A stretch of DNA of 64,000 nt, from contig CACYZF010000012.1 of the NCBI GenBank assembly GCA_902778895.1, positions 1-64,000 on the forward strand. The letters run 5' to 3'. This stretch comes from an uncultured bacterium. Lineage in GTDB: Bacteria > Verrucomicrobiota > Lentisphaeria > Victivallales > UBA1829. Below, piece after piece: positions 49,257 to 58,433 of this stretch (its first letter is position 1; every line of letters begins with the position of its first letter). The notes under the pieces were generated by a model that saw only the letters and a list, made by a program, of their open reading frames with translations, was not told the origin of the DNA and searched no databases. A program made the position numbers and the translations under genes.

Positions 49257-50074
49257 TGGACAACACCACTGAGAAATTCGACGATTTCCTTTTCGTCACG
49301 CAAGACACTGCCACGATGGCAAATCCGCTCGAAATCAAAACCGCCTCTCCGTTCAAGGATCTGTTCCCCGTCAAACAGAACGACCTGGAGCATGTCATGG
49401 CCAGCATGAAGGCTAAAGGTTACGACAACGGACACCCGATCATCCTGTGGGAAGGACATGATCTGACGGTCATTGACGGGCACACCCGTCTTGCCGCCGC
49501 CCAAAAGCTTCTGTTCGCCAGAATCCCCGTAATCCTTAAGAAGTTCAAGGACGAGGGTGAAGCTCTGGAATACGCCATCGAATCGCAGGTCAACCGCCGC
49601 AACCTGACCGATGCCGAGCTTCTCAATTGTCTGACTGAGCTTGACAAGCGGTACAAAACCTCAGAAGAAAGACGAGCCTCACGTGAGGCTCGAACCGGAA
49701 AGAGCGCGGAACAGACGGCATCTCTCCTCGGAGTCTCCCGTGCAAAAGTCGAACGTCTTCGCACCGTCAACGACCACGCGTCCGACGAGATCAAAGAGGC
49801 GGTCCGATCCGGCAAGATGTCGGCAAACAAGGCATACAATGCGACGATGGAGGAGCGCAGAGACGACCAGTACGAAACTGAAGAGGAACTTAAAGCCTCT
49901 CGTCAGACCGCCCTGCAGGACAGCATCTGCGGACTGATCCTCGCCCGCCTTGAACGCGAAATGAAGAAATACCCGGATATCCGGTACACGGCAGAAGAAA
50001 TCAAGGCCATGCAACAGGCGATTTTCAACACTGTCAAAAACGGATTCAAGCCATTCTCCATGAAAGGAAACTGA
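49256..50074 (+). CDS. ParB N-domain protein B1
   Basis: 272 residues starting MDNTTEKFDDFLFVTQDTAT. GHPIILWEGHDLTVIDGHTR and EALEYAIESQVNRRNLTDAE are the ParB N-terminal motif and following helix; a helix-turn-helix follows (AEQTASLLGVSRAKVERLRT). The RASREAR insertion from the 20-bp palindrome lies near residue 141. Paralogous to the next gene. Confidence 0.8.
   Translation: MDNTTEKFDDFLFVTQDTATMANPLEIKTASPFKDLFPVKQNDLEHVMASMKAKGYDNGHPIILWEGHDLTVIDGHTRLAAAQKLLFARIPVILKKFKDEGEALEYAIESQVNRRNLTDAELLNCLTELDKRYKTSEERRASREARTGKSAEQTASLLGVSRAKVERLRTVNDHASDEIKEAVRSGKMSANKAYNATMEERRDDQYETEEELKASRQTALQDSICGLILARLEREMKKYPDIRYTAEEIKAMQQAIFNTVKNGFKPFSMKGN
49671..49695. repeat. 20-bp perfect palindrome, copy 2 (inside ParB protein B1)
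   Basis: CGAGCCTCACGTGAGGCTCG with the same GA and AAC flanks as the copy at 38913-38937, encoding RASREAR on the plus strand. The next gene, 50077-50880, has no such insertion at the homologous place. Confidence 0.8.
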
Positions 50075-50076
50075 CC

Positions 50077-50880
50077 ATGAACAACGAAACGTCATCCATT
50101 TTCGATATGGCAAAAGCCATGCCCTCGCTCGTGAACACCGACAGCCTTCGCACGGCTGCTCCTTTCAAAAACCTCTTCCCGATTCAGGAAACCACGCTGA
50201 ACAGAATCATCTCCGACATGAAGCGGTTCGGCTTCGACAGCGGACACCCGATTGTCGTTTGGGCTGGACATAACCTCACCGTGGTCGACGGACACACCCG
50301 GCTCCTTGCTGCAATCAAGCTCGGCTTCCCGCAGGTCCCGGTTGTCCTCAAGGAATTCACGGACGAGGCAGACGCCCTGGAATACGCTATCGGGTCCCAG
50401 CGGAACCGCCGCAACCTGACGGACGCCGAAATGATGAAATGCATCTCCGCGCTCGATCAGCGGAAGAAGAAAGGACCGCAGAAAGATCGCGCGGCCCTTG
50501 GGAAAAGCGCCGACCGTACTGCCATGATCCTCGGAACCTCGCGGAGCAGAGTCGAGAAGATCCGTTCGATTCTTGCTCATGCGCCGGAGGAAATCAAGGA
50601 TGCCATCAAGTCCGGCAACCTCACCATCAACAAGGCGTATGTCATCACGATGGAAAAGGTGAAGACCGACAAATACTCGAACGCAGATGAGTTCAGAAAG
50701 GGACGGTTGGCAGCGTTGGGGCTTGACATCGGCAAGATTGCCAAAAGCCGTATTGAATTCGAGCTGAAGCGGCCTCCGAGTATCCAGCTCACCAAAAAAG
50801 AAGCCGCAGAACTGCTGACAGTAATCAGCGCCACACTCATAATCGAGCTCAACAAGCTCACAATGAAAGGAAACGACTGA
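50077..50880 (+). CDS. ParB N-domain protein B2
   Basis: 267 residues starting MNNETSSIFDMAKAMPSLVN. It aligns with 49256-50074 throughout (GHPIVVWAGHNLTVVDGHTR, YAIGSQRNRRNLTDAEMMKC, DRTAMILGTSRSRVEKIRS) but lacks the RASREAR insertion. It is a tandem duplication with the divergence of an old copy. Confidence 0.8.
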   Translation: MNNETSSIFDMAKAMPSLVNTDSLRTAAPFKNLFPIQETTLNRIISDMKRFGFDSGHPIVVWAGHNLTVVDGHTRLLAAIKLGFPQVPVVLKEFTDEADALEYAIGSQRNRRNLTDAEMMKCISALDQRKKKGPQKDRAALGKSADRTAMILGTSRSRVEKIRSILAHAPEEIKDAIKSGNLTINKAYVITMEKVKTDKYSNADEFRKGRLAALGLDIGKIAKSRIEFELKRPPSIQLTKKEAAELLTVISATLIIELNKLTMKGND

Positions 50881-50882
50881 CA

Positions 50883-51209
50883 ATGAAAAAACAGAAAAAG
50901 ATTCAGACCGCCGAAAGTGACGTCCTCGCGAACGATGCGGGAAACATCTCCGTCAAGCTCGTCAGCATTACTCCCGGCATGGCCGTCGATATGCTTCGGA
51001 CGAACCCCGATTGCGACGACCTCGACGAGGAGAAAATCCAGGAGTTCGCCGGGAAGATGAAGTCCGGTCTCTGGAAGACGAATGGCACGACCATCGTCAT
51101 CTCCGACGACGGCACTCTCCTCGATGGCCGCCTCAGACTCTGGGCCGTCTTCGAGGCCGGTATCCCGGTCAGCTTCCTGGTCGCCGTCAATGTCGTCAGA
51201 GACAACTGA
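50883..51209 (+). CDS. Truncated ParB/Srx-like protein A2
   Basis: 108 residues starting MKKQKKIQTAESDVLANDAG. It matches the N-terminal 100 residues of 48435-49256 (VKLVSITPGMAVDMLRTN, DDGTLLDGRLRLWAVFEA). The GQHR core is here GRLR, so the motif His is lost. The helical C-terminal half is absent. It may be a regulator, a dominant-negative copy or a decaying duplicate. Confidence 0.65.
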   Translation: MKKQKKIQTAESDVLANDAGNISVKLVSITPGMAVDMLRTNPDCDDLDEEKIQEFAGKMKSGLWKTNGTTIVISDDGTLLDGRLRLWAVFEAGIPVSFLVAVNVVRDN

Positions 51210-51238
51210 GAATCCATATCCGCAAAAAGGAACATTCT

Positions 51239-52012
51239 ATGGGAATGCTTGAAAACATCAAGACCGGACGCGAGAACAAGCCGCCTCGCATCATGGTATA
51301 CGGTCAGGAAGGCGTGGGCAAATCGACCTTCGGGGCATCTGCTCCCGACCCCGTCTTCATCCAGACCGAGGACGGCCTCGGCGAGATCGACACCTGCAAG
51401 TTCCCGCTCGCCCAGAGCGTCGGCGACGTCATCGCCGAGCTGACTGCCCTCCGCGACGAGGAGCACAACTTCCGCACTGTCGTCATCGACTCCCTCGACT
51501 GGCTGGAACGCCTCATCTTCGACGAGGTGTGCAAGGAATTCGGCGTCCGCAGCATCGAAAAAGCGGACGGCGGATACGGCAAGGGCTATGTGGATGCCCT
51601 CGTTCACTGGCGAAAAGTCCTCGCGCTCCTCGACGACCTCAGGAACAAACGCGGCATGATGGTCATCCTGCTCGCTCACGCAAAGGTCGAACGTTTCGAG
51701 GACCCGGAGAACATTGCCTACGACCGATACGCTCCCCGCCTGCACAAACACGCCGCAAGCCTCATCTCCGAGTGGGTCGACGCCGTGCTGTTCGCCGCGA
51801 AGCGCCTCCGCGTCTCCAAGGACGGCGACAGCCGCGCCATTGCGGCCCCCATCGGGGCTGACGGCGGCGAACGCATCCTTCGCACGAACGGGAGCCCGGC
51901 CTGCCTCGCGAAGAACCGTTTCAGCCTGCCGAACGAAATCCCGCTTCGCTGGGACGCCTTCCTCCAGGCGTATGGAAATTCCGTTGCGCCCGCTGTCGAT
52001 GCGGCCTCATAA
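51239..52012 (+). CDS. Sak4-like RecA-fold ATPase
   Basis: 257 residues starting MGMLENIKTGRENKPPRIMV. Walker A is GQEGVGKST (residues about 22-30), Walker B FRTVVIDSLDWLE, and a later GMMVILLAHAKVERFED. This matches the phage P-loop ATPase family (Sak4-type) that helps single-strand annealing or loading and is normally neighbour to an SSB-like protein, as here. Confidence 0.8.
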   Translation: MGMLENIKTGRENKPPRIMVYGQEGVGKSTFGASAPDPVFIQTEDGLGEIDTCKFPLAQSVGDVIAELTALRDEEHNFRTVVIDSLDWLERLIFDEVCKEFGVRSIEKADGGYGKGYVDALVHWRKVLALLDDLRNKRGMMVILLAHAKVERFEDPENIAYDRYAPRLHKHAASLISEWVDAVLFAAKRLRVSKDGDSRAIAAPIGADGGERILRTNGSPACLAKNRFSLPNEIPLRWDAFLQAYGNSVAPAVDAAS

Positions 52013-52025
52013 AAGGAGATTCACC

Positions 52026-52250
52026 ATGTCCGATCACATCACTATCGCGAAGCACAACCACTTCTGCGACTTCTGCGGCGGGCTGATCCCGAAAGGGACG
52101 AAGTTCAGGATCATTCACGACGACTTCATGCCGAAGCTCGTGTACTTCGAACATCTGCACTGCCCGCCGCCCAAAACTGCTGTCGTCAGCTCCTCCATCC
52201 CGAAGAAACCGATCAAACCCAAATTCACGCCCGCAATCTGCGTGTGCTAA
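52026..52250 (+). CDS. Small zinc-binding protein
   Basis: 74 residues starting MSDHITIAKHNHFCDFCGGL, with CDFC, then HLHC and a C-terminal ICVC. Three Cys/His pairs suit one or two zinc ions. Placed between the ATPase and the SSB-like gene; possibly a DNA-binding accessory protein. Confidence 0.6.
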   Translation: MSDHITIAKHNHFCDFCGGLIPKGTKFRIIHDDFMPKLVYFEHLHCPPPKTAVVSSSIPKKPIKPKFTPAICVC

Positions 52251-52265
52251 GAAAGGATTACCACC

Positions 52266-52745
52266 ATGGCTATCATTAACTTCAACGCCAATGAAGTCGA
52301 ACCCAGCAAAGCGTTCGACCCCATCCCCGCAGGGAAATACATCGCCGTCATCACGGACTCCGAGATGAAGGAAACCAGAGCCGGAACCGGACGCTACCTC
52401 CAGCTCGAATTCGAGATCACGGACGGCGAATATGCCGGACGCAAGCTCTGGGCTCGCCTGAACATCGAGAACCAGAACGCCGAGGCCGTCCGCCTGGCCC
52501 GCGCCGACCTGTCCGCTATCTGCCGTGCGGTCAACGTCCTCACGCCGAGCGACTCCATCGACCTCCACAACCTCCCGCTCGTCATCAAGGTCCACTGCCG
52601 GAAGGACAAGAACACCGGCGAGATCACCAACGACATCCGCGGATACGAATCCAAGGCGAACTACAAGCCGGAGCCGAAACAGGCTCCCGCAACGCCGACG
52701 ACCGCCCAGACTCCGCGCGTCCCCAGCAAGCCGCCGTGGATGTGA
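52266..52745 (+). CDS. DUF669 (SSB-like) protein
   Basis: 159 residues starting MAIINFNANEVEPSKAFDPI. PAGKYIAVITDSEMKETRAG, GRYLQLEFEITDGEYAGRKL and the later KVHCRKDKNTGEITNDIRGY are the DUF669 pattern. These proteins bind single-stranded DNA next to annealases. The Pro/Thr-rich end resembles an SSB tail. Confidence 0.8.
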   Translation: MAIINFNANEVEPSKAFDPIPAGKYIAVITDSEMKETRAGTGRYLQLEFEITDGEYAGRKLWARLNIENQNAEAVRLARADLSAICRAVNVLTPSDSIDLHNLPLVIKVHCRKDKNTGEITNDIRGYESKANYKPEPKQAPATPTTAQTPRVPSKPPWM

Positions 52746-53122
52746 TGCCGGTCGAGCTCGAACTGCCGTGGCCACCCTCACTCAACCATTACTACAGGCA
52801 TGTGGGGCCGAGAGTCCTCATCAGCCGTGATGGCCGGAAGTACCGGGAAAATGTGACGGCGATAGCCCGGCGAACGGGGCATGCGACATTCAAATGCCCC
52901 GTTCAAGTAGAGCTCGACCTCTACCCGCCCGACAACCGCAGGCGAGACATCGATAACTCCCAGAAGAGTTTACTGGACGCGCTCACCTGCGCGGGCGTGT
53001 ACGAGGACGACTCCCTTATCCACAAAATCACCGTCACCAAACGCGAACCGATGCCCCCGAATGGAATGGCATTCATAAGGATTTCAGAATATGAAAAAGA
53101 TCGACCGAAGCAAGCAGATTGA
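52745..53122 (+). CDS. rusA: RusA-like Holliday junction resolvase
   Basis: About 125 residues starting MPVELELPWPPSLNHYYRHV (an ATG nine bases upstream is possible). The RusA active-site series is YPPDNRRRDIDNSQKSLLDA followed by LTCAGVYEDDSLI. It resolves recombination intermediates of the RecE/Sak4 pathway. TGATG overlap with the DUF669 gene. Confidence 0.8.
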   Translation: MPVELELPWPPSLNHYYRHVGPRVLISRDGRKYRENVTAIARRTGHATFKCPVQVELDLYPPDNRRRDIDNSQKSLLDALTCAGVYEDDSLIHKITVTKREPMPPNGMAFIRISEYEKDRPKQAD

Positions 53123-53309
53123 AGCCGTGCAGAACTTCTGCAAGAACCTGCCTGATGGCAAGGAATTCACCATCTGCGTCATGATCATGAAGGGGGTCCC
53201 GGAAAACAAGGTCCGCAAACGCATGCACATGAATAAGAAAGCCTGGGAAGAAATGAAGAAAACCATCGGCGACGGCTTGAAGAAGTCGGGCGTACAGCTG
53301 AGGGACTGA
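53091..53309 (+). CDS. Small unknown phage protein
   Basis: 72 residues starting MKKIDRSKQIEAVQNFCKNL. Basic, helical; overlaps the 3' end of the RusA gene by 32 bases and ends three bases before the helicase start. No family recognised; probably a helicase accessory by position. Confidence 0.55.
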   Translation: MKKIDRSKQIEAVQNFCKNLPDGKEFTICVMIMKGVPENKVRKRMHMNKKAWEEMKKTIGDGLKKSGVQLRD

Positions 53310-53311
53310 CA

Positions 53312-55054
53312 ATGGAATTGCGGCCCTACCAGCGGGAGGCGGTTGAGGCCGTATACAACCACCTCCGCGAAAAGAAAAACAATCCCTGCGTCGTTCTCCC
53401 CACGGGTACGGGCAAGTCGCTGGTGATCGGACAGATCGCAAAGGACGCCGTGACGCTGTGGAACGGGCGTGTGCTCATCCTCGCTCATGTGAAGGAACTC
53501 CTTGAACAGAACGCCGACAAGATTCGAAAGCTCTGCCCGGAGGTTCCCATCGGAATCTTTTCCGCAGGACTGAACTCCCGGAACACCGAGGAGCCGGTCA
53601 TCGTGGCCGGGATTCAGAGCGTGTACAACAAGGCTGATTTGCTTGGCAGTTTCGATTTGATCATCGTTGACGAAGCACATCTCATTGCTCCGGACGGAGA
53701 CGGGATGTACCGGACGTTCCTGCAGGACATGAAGGGGATCAATCCCCGTGTCCGGCTCATCGGACTGACGGCCACACCGTTCCGACTGAAAGGCGGCCTG
53801 ATCTGCAAGCCGGACAACCTGCTGAATGAAATCTGCTACGAGGCTAACCTCAAAGAGATGATACAGCAGGGATACCTGTCACCGCTCGTGTCCCGTGCCG
53901 GTCGCGCAGAAGCCGACCTCAGCAATCTGCACATCCGCGGAGGCGAGTTTATCGGCGACGAGATCGAAGCGGCGATGGATACGGAACAGCTCGTCCTTTC
54001 CGCCTGCCGGGAGATCGTCGACCTGACACGGGACCGCAAGTCCGTCCTGATTTTTACCTCGTCAGTGAAACACTGTCAGCACGTCGCCGAGGCTATCCGG
54101 GGTTACAGCGGGCAGGAATGCGCCATCGTGACTGGCGACACTCCGGCTGGCGAGCGCGCCGAGATTCTCGACCGTTTCAAGGGAAAGGCTGTCCCTGCCG
54201 ATCTGTTCGGGACGCCGAAGCCGCCGCTGAAGTTCCTGTGCAATGTGAACGTCTTGACCACGGGATTCGACGCAGTGAACACGGACTGCATCGTTCTGCT
54301 CCGGCCGACGAACTCGGCGGGTCTGCTGATCCAGATGGTCGGACGCGGAACACGGCTCTCGCCCGAAACCGGGAAAAGCAATTGCCTTGTCCTTGACTAC
54401 GGCGGGAACATCATGCGCCACGGTCCCGTGGACATGATCCGCGTCAAGGACAAGACGCCCGGCAATGGCGAAGCTCCGGCGAAGAAATGCCCGCAGTGCT
54501 ACGCGCTCATCCATGCGGCGTATGCGAAATGCCCGGAATGCGGATACGAGTTTCCACCATCGCAGCATTCGGACCTCACCGCCCATGCCGCCCACGACGG
54601 CATCATCTCCGGCGAGGTGTTCTTTGATGAATACGAGGTGCGCCAGGTGTTCTACGCCGTCCACAGGAAACGGTATGCGCCGGACGATACGCCGAGCACG
54701 ATGCGCGTCGACTACGAGGTCGCGTTTCAGACGTACAAGTCCGAGTGGGTCTGCCCGGAACACTCCGGGTACGCACGAACCAAGTTCGTCAAGTGGTGGA
54801 AGGAGCGTGCGCCGGAATGGTGTCCCGTGCCGCACAGCGCAGCCGAGGCGGTCAGACTGGCAAACTCCGGCATCCTTGCCGAGCCGAAAAAGATCACCGT
54901 CCGCTCAACTGCGGGCGAAAAGTTCGAAACCATCACGAAATACGAGCTTGGCCCTCGTCCCGAACGCGAGCCGGGTGATGACACGGCGGAGGTCGCGATG
55001 TCCGGCGACGACCCGCACGTCGAGGACTTTGACCCGGACGATATACCATTTTGA
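53312..55054 (+). CDS. DEAD/DEAH-box (superfamily 2) helicase
   Basis: 580 residues. Q-like start LRPYQREAVEAVY, motif I PTGTGKSLVIG (about 30-40), II DEAH at about 120-123, III LIGLTATPFRL, V-VI LIQMVGRGTRLSPETGKSN. A zinc ribbon (KKCPQCYALI, CPECGYEF) at about 388-412 and a roughly 150-residue C-terminal domain follow. Rad25/UvsW-type helicases of phages unwind recombination or replication intermediates. Confidence 0.85.
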   Translation: MELRPYQREAVEAVYNHLREKKNNPCVVLPTGTGKSLVIGQIAKDAVTLWNGRVLILAHVKELLEQNADKIRKLCPEVPIGIFSAGLNSRNTEEPVIVAGIQSVYNKADLLGSFDLIIVDEAHLIAPDGDGMYRTFLQDMKGINPRVRLIGLTATPFRLKGGLICKPDNLLNEICYEANLKEMIQQGYLSPLVSRAGRAEADLSNLHIRGGEFIGDEIEAAMDTEQLVLSACREIVDLTRDRKSVLIFTSSVKHCQHVAEAIRGYSGQECAIVTGDTPAGERAEILDRFKGKAVPADLFGTPKPPLKFLCNVNVLTTGFDAVNTDCIVLLRPTNSAGLLIQMVGRGTRLSPETGKSNCLVLDYGGNIMRHGPVDMIRVKDKTPGNGEAPAKKCPQCYALIHAAYAKCPECGYEFPPSQHSDLTAHAAHDGIISGEVFFDEYEVRQVFYAVHRKRYAPDDTPSTMRVDYEVAFQTYKSEWVCPEHSGYARTKFVKWWKERAPEWCPVPHSAAEAVRLANSGILAEPKKITVRSTAGEKFETITKYELGPRPEREPGDDTAEVAMSGDDPHVEDFDPDDIPF

Positions 55055-55072
55055 ACAGAAAGGAAAAGAATC

Positions 55073-55384
55073 ATGAGCTGGGGAACCTACTACCAGTACA
55101 ACGGTTATCTCTCCCACATCGGGAAGAACGAAATCGACAGCAAGCGCGAGGAATGCAACTCCATCAACGATATGCTCTGGCGCGAAATCCTCGCCTACAT
55201 GGCCGCCACGCCGCCCGCCTACGCGAAGGACGACGAAGGCAACGAGTATCCGTGGGCCGAGTTCATCGCAATGAAACTCAATGAATTCCGCGAGGAAATC
55301 GAAGAGAACAACATGCTCGTCGCCCGTTTGGATGACTGTGACGAAGCTCTGCGCGAGAACCCCGAAAACGTGACGGAGGGCTGA
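55073..55384 (+). CDS. Unknown small acidic protein
   Basis: 103 residues starting MSWGTYYQYNGYLSHIGKNE. Mostly helical and acidic. No family recognised. Ribosome-binding site AAAGGAAA. Cotranscribed with the helicase. Confidence 0.55.
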   Translation: MSWGTYYQYNGYLSHIGKNEIDSKREECNSINDMLWREILAYMAATPPAYAKDDEGNEYPWAEFIAMKLNEFREEIEENNMLVARLDDCDEALRENPENVTEG

Positions 55385-55387
55385 CCT

Positions 55388-55606
55388 ATGGCAAAAGAAA
55401 AAGACTACCGCGAACAGATCGACCGTTCCGTCAAGCGTCTGGCGAAGGCGCTGAACCTCATCGAAGCAATGCGCGACGAACTTCAGTTTGTCTTCGAGCA
55501 GACCGAATGGAACGATGAAGTCAAGTACCAGATCGACGAGGCCGCCGCAAAGCTCGGATTCTCGCTCGCTACGCTCAGCACATGGTACGACGACGCCGAA
55601 GAATAA
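55388..55606 (+). CDS. Unknown small coiled-coil protein
   Basis: 72 residues starting MAKEKDYREQIDRSVKRLAK. Helical with heptad-like spacing. Starts three bases after the previous stop. Role unknown. Confidence 0.55.
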   Translation: MAKEKDYREQIDRSVKRLAKALNLIEAMRDELQFVFEQTEWNDEVKYQIDEAAAKLGFSLATLSTWYDDAEE

Positions 55607-55629
55607 TCAATCAACGAAAGGAATATCCA

Positions 55630-55995
55630 ATGCCGAACAAACCCGAAACCGTGTTCTACGGTGAAATCCCTGTTCGCACGTTCACCATGAACGGCCGAAT
55701 CAAGTATGCCGCCCGCGATCTCTGCGGCATCCTTGGCTATCACGCACCGCACGACATGCTGAACCCGTTCGTCAAATCGAGGCCGGAATACATTGATGCC
55801 GTCACCCGCGGTGGTACGCAGAAAATCCGCGTGGCCGAACGCGCTGACATCGAAAAAGTCCTGGATCGCTGCCGCAACCGGAATGCCCCGAAACTCCGTG
55901 CGTGGCTCCGCGGAGGCACAGCTCAGACTGCTCCGAAGCCTGCCGAGAAGCCGAAGAAGGACGATAACGTTCTGCTTGTGTTCGTCTTCGACTGA
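55630..55995 (+). CDS. Bro-N-like protein
   Basis: 121 residues starting MPNKPETVFYGEIPVRTFTM. RIKYAARDLCGILGYHAPHD, followed by IEKVLDRCRNRNAPKLRAWL, resembles the Bro-N DNA-binding domain of phage antirepressors. A typical second antirepressor domain is missing. A regulatory role is inferred. Confidence 0.55.
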   Translation: MPNKPETVFYGEIPVRTFTMNGRIKYAARDLCGILGYHAPHDMLNPFVKSRPEYIDAVTRGGTQKIRVAERADIEKVLDRCRNRNAPKLRAWLRGGTAQTAPKPAEKPKKDDNVLLVFVFD

Positions 55996-58433
55996 TGGGA
56001 GGAGGCATGACAAACCGCGAAGAAATCATTCGCGCGCTGCGTCTGCTGTTCTCCGAGGGGGATGTGTTCGAGGTCAGGATATTAAAGGCTGTGTCGGCGA
56101 ATTACATGAGACCGCACACGGAATCCGGTTACTTCGACTTCGAGCACATCCCCCAGGCTGCCGATGCCATCGCAAAGATTCGAGCCTTCGCAGGTGCGTA
56201 TGTCACGCTCAATCCCGTCGACCCCGACCTTCTGGCACGGGCGTTCAACAGGCTCGGTCCAGCCGAGCAGAATGCGACCACGGCGGACGATGACATCGTG
56301 CGCCGCCGATGGCTTCCCATCGACTGCGACGCAGTGCGGAAAAGCAACATCTCCAGCACGGACGAGGAACACAAAGCGGCGCTCGAACTCGCAGACCAGA
56401 TTCGCAACGGGCTTGCCTCGGTCGGGTGGCCGCAACCGGTCGTGCTTGATTCCGGCAACGGCGCACAACTCCTTTACCGCATCGACCTTCCGGCGAAGGA
56501 CAACGGGCTTGTCCAGAACGTCATTGCGAGCATCGCCGCCGCATCGACCGACATGGTGCATGTCGACCTCACCGTGTTCAATCCTGCACGGATCTGGCGC
56601 ATCCCCGGCACCATGAACTGCAAGGGCGACAGCATCCCGAACCGTCCGCACCGAATGGCGAACATCGTGTCTGTGCCGGATGTCTTTCAGGCGGTAACGA
56701 AGGAACAGCTCGAAGCCGCCGCAGGATATGAACGTCCCGAACCCGTGCCGGTGCAGACGGCGTCCAATGGCTTCGTCCTTGACGATTGGATTCTCCGGCA
56801 TGGCCTCAACGTGAACAGCCCCGTTCCATACAACGGCGGCCGTAAGTGGGTGTTCAAGGTCTGCCCGTTCAATCCGCAGCACACCAACGGCTCTGCCGTC
56901 CTCATCGAGGAACCAAGCGGCGCCATCGGATTCCGATGCCATCACAATTCGTGTTCCGGCAACGACTGGCGCAAACTCCGGGAGATGTACGAGCCGGGCT
57001 GCTACGACAAGCCGAAGGCTCCCGAACCAGTGAACGTGGACATCAGCGGACTTGTGAAACCGAAACTCGTCGACATCGGCGACCTCGAAAAGAAGGAGAA
57101 CAGCCTTGAATTCACCGGCGATCCCGGCAAGATCAGCGAAAAGCTTCTGCACGTTCCCGGCCTCATCGACGAAATCACGGATTTCTCCCTGAGCTGCGCT
57201 CCGAAACCGAATCGGCTTCTGTCGTTCTGCGGTGCACTGTCCTGCCTGTCGCTCCTGGTCGGACGAAACGTAGCTGATACCCGAAACAACCGCGCAAACA
57301 TTTATCTTATCGCGCTCGCGGGATCGGGTGTCGGCAAGGATCACCCCCGCCGCATCACAAAAACCATCGCCTGTGCCGCGAAACCCGCCATGAACCAGTG
57401 CATCGCAAACTCGTTCGCATCAGGCGAAGCCCTGGAGGACGCCCTCTTCATCAGCCCGTCCATGCTGTTCCAGGTCGACGAGATCGACACCCTCATCAAC
57501 AGCATGAAGTCCGGCGACCCCAGAGCCGAGGCGATGATCGGAAAGATGCTCGAAATCTTCACTTCGTCTTCAAGTTCCTACACCATCCGAAGCAAGGCTA
57601 TGGGCCGTGCTGAACTCATCAAACGCAAAAAAGAACAGAAAGAGAAAGGATTTGATTCCATGGCCGTTGACATCCAGAACCCGTACCTCGTCATCTTCGG
57701 CACGGCCATCCCGGAGATGTTTTTCCAGTCGCTCAATAAGCGTCTGCTCGCCAACGGCCTTATCGCACGATGCCTTATCTTCGAGGCCGGAGAACGCGGC
57801 AAAAAGAACCACGCCCAATTCATCAAAGTGCCGGAGAGCATCATCCGGCAGGTCAGAACCATCCTTCATTACGGGCAGAGCAGAGGAAACCTCTGCGTGG
57901 AATTCCCGACCCCGATGGTCATTCAAGCCACCAAGGACGCGACCGAGCTGCTCGACAAACTGGATGAGAAGTATGACGGCATTTACGAAAAGTACGACAA
58001 ACTCAAAGCCATCGTGCCGACTGCGTTCTGGGCTCGCGCATTCGAAAAAGTGTGCAAACTCTCCATCCTGTACGCCGTCAGCGAGAACGTCAACGATCCC
58101 GTCATCTCTGCGGATGCCGTCAAATGGGCCAGCCGGTTCGTGGAATACCAGATCAACAAGACCCTGTTCCTCACCAACGCCTATTCGTTCGAGAACCCGT
58201 TCGATGAGAAATGCCAGAAGGCTTTGCGATACATCCGCGAAGCCGGCGGCATGTACACCCACAGCGCCTTGCTGAAAAGGATGCACGAATCCAGAGAAGT
58301 GTTCCGCCAGATCATCGAAACCCTCAAAGAAAATGGCAGCATCGTCGCGGATGAGTACAAAACGGATGCGGGAAGAACGATCATGTACTACCGTCTGGCC
58401 ATCGATTCCCAGAAATCGATTCCCAAATCGTAA
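55995..58433 (+). CDS. Primase-helicase protein (AEP-like, DUF3987-like)
   Basis: 812 residues from an ATG in a one-base overlap with the Bro-N gene; an ATG 12 bases downstream (56007) with AGGAGG before it is an alternative. Residues about 100-225 resemble an archaeo-eukaryotic primase: RRWLPIDCDAVR, VLDSGNGAQLLYRIDLP, ARIWRIPGTMNCKGD. The C-terminal half carries a helicase-type ATPase with a Walker-A-like GSGVGKDHPRR and a MLFQVDEIDTL. Probably the phage replication initiator. Confidence 0.8.
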   Translation: MGGGMTNREEIIRALRLLFSEGDVFEVRILKAVSANYMRPHTESGYFDFEHIPQAADAIAKIRAFAGAYVTLNPVDPDLLARAFNRLGPAEQNATTADDDIVRRRWLPIDCDAVRKSNISSTDEEHKAALELADQIRNGLASVGWPQPVVLDSGNGAQLLYRIDLPAKDNGLVQNVIASIAAASTDMVHVDLTVFNPARIWRIPGTMNCKGDSIPNRPHRMANIVSVPDVFQAVTKEQLEAAAGYERPEPVPVQTASNGFVLDDWILRHGLNVNSPVPYNGGRKWVFKVCPFNPQHTNGSAVLIEEPSGAIGFRCHHNSCSGNDWRKLREMYEPGCYDKPKAPEPVNVDISGLVKPKLVDIGDLEKKENSLEFTGDPGKISEKLLHVPGLIDEITDFSLSCAPKPNRLLSFCGALSCLSLLVGRNVADTRNNRANIYLIALAGSGVGKDHPRRITKTIACAAKPAMNQCIANSFASGEALEDALFISPSMLFQVDEIDTLINSMKSGDPRAEAMIGKMLEIFTSSSSSYTIRSKAMGRAELIKRKKEQKEKGFDSMAVDIQNPYLVIFGTAIPEMFFQSLNKRLLANGLIARCLIFEAGERGKKNHAQFIKVPESIIRQVRTILHYGQSRGNLCVEFPTPMVIQATKDATELLDKLDEKYDGIYEKYDKLKAIVPTAFWARAFEKVCKLSILYAVSENVNDPVISADAVKWASRFVEYQINKTLFLTNAYSFENPFDEKCQKALRYIREAGGMYTHSALLKRMHESREVFRQIIETLKENGSIVADEYKTDAGRTIMYYRLAIDSQKSIPKS

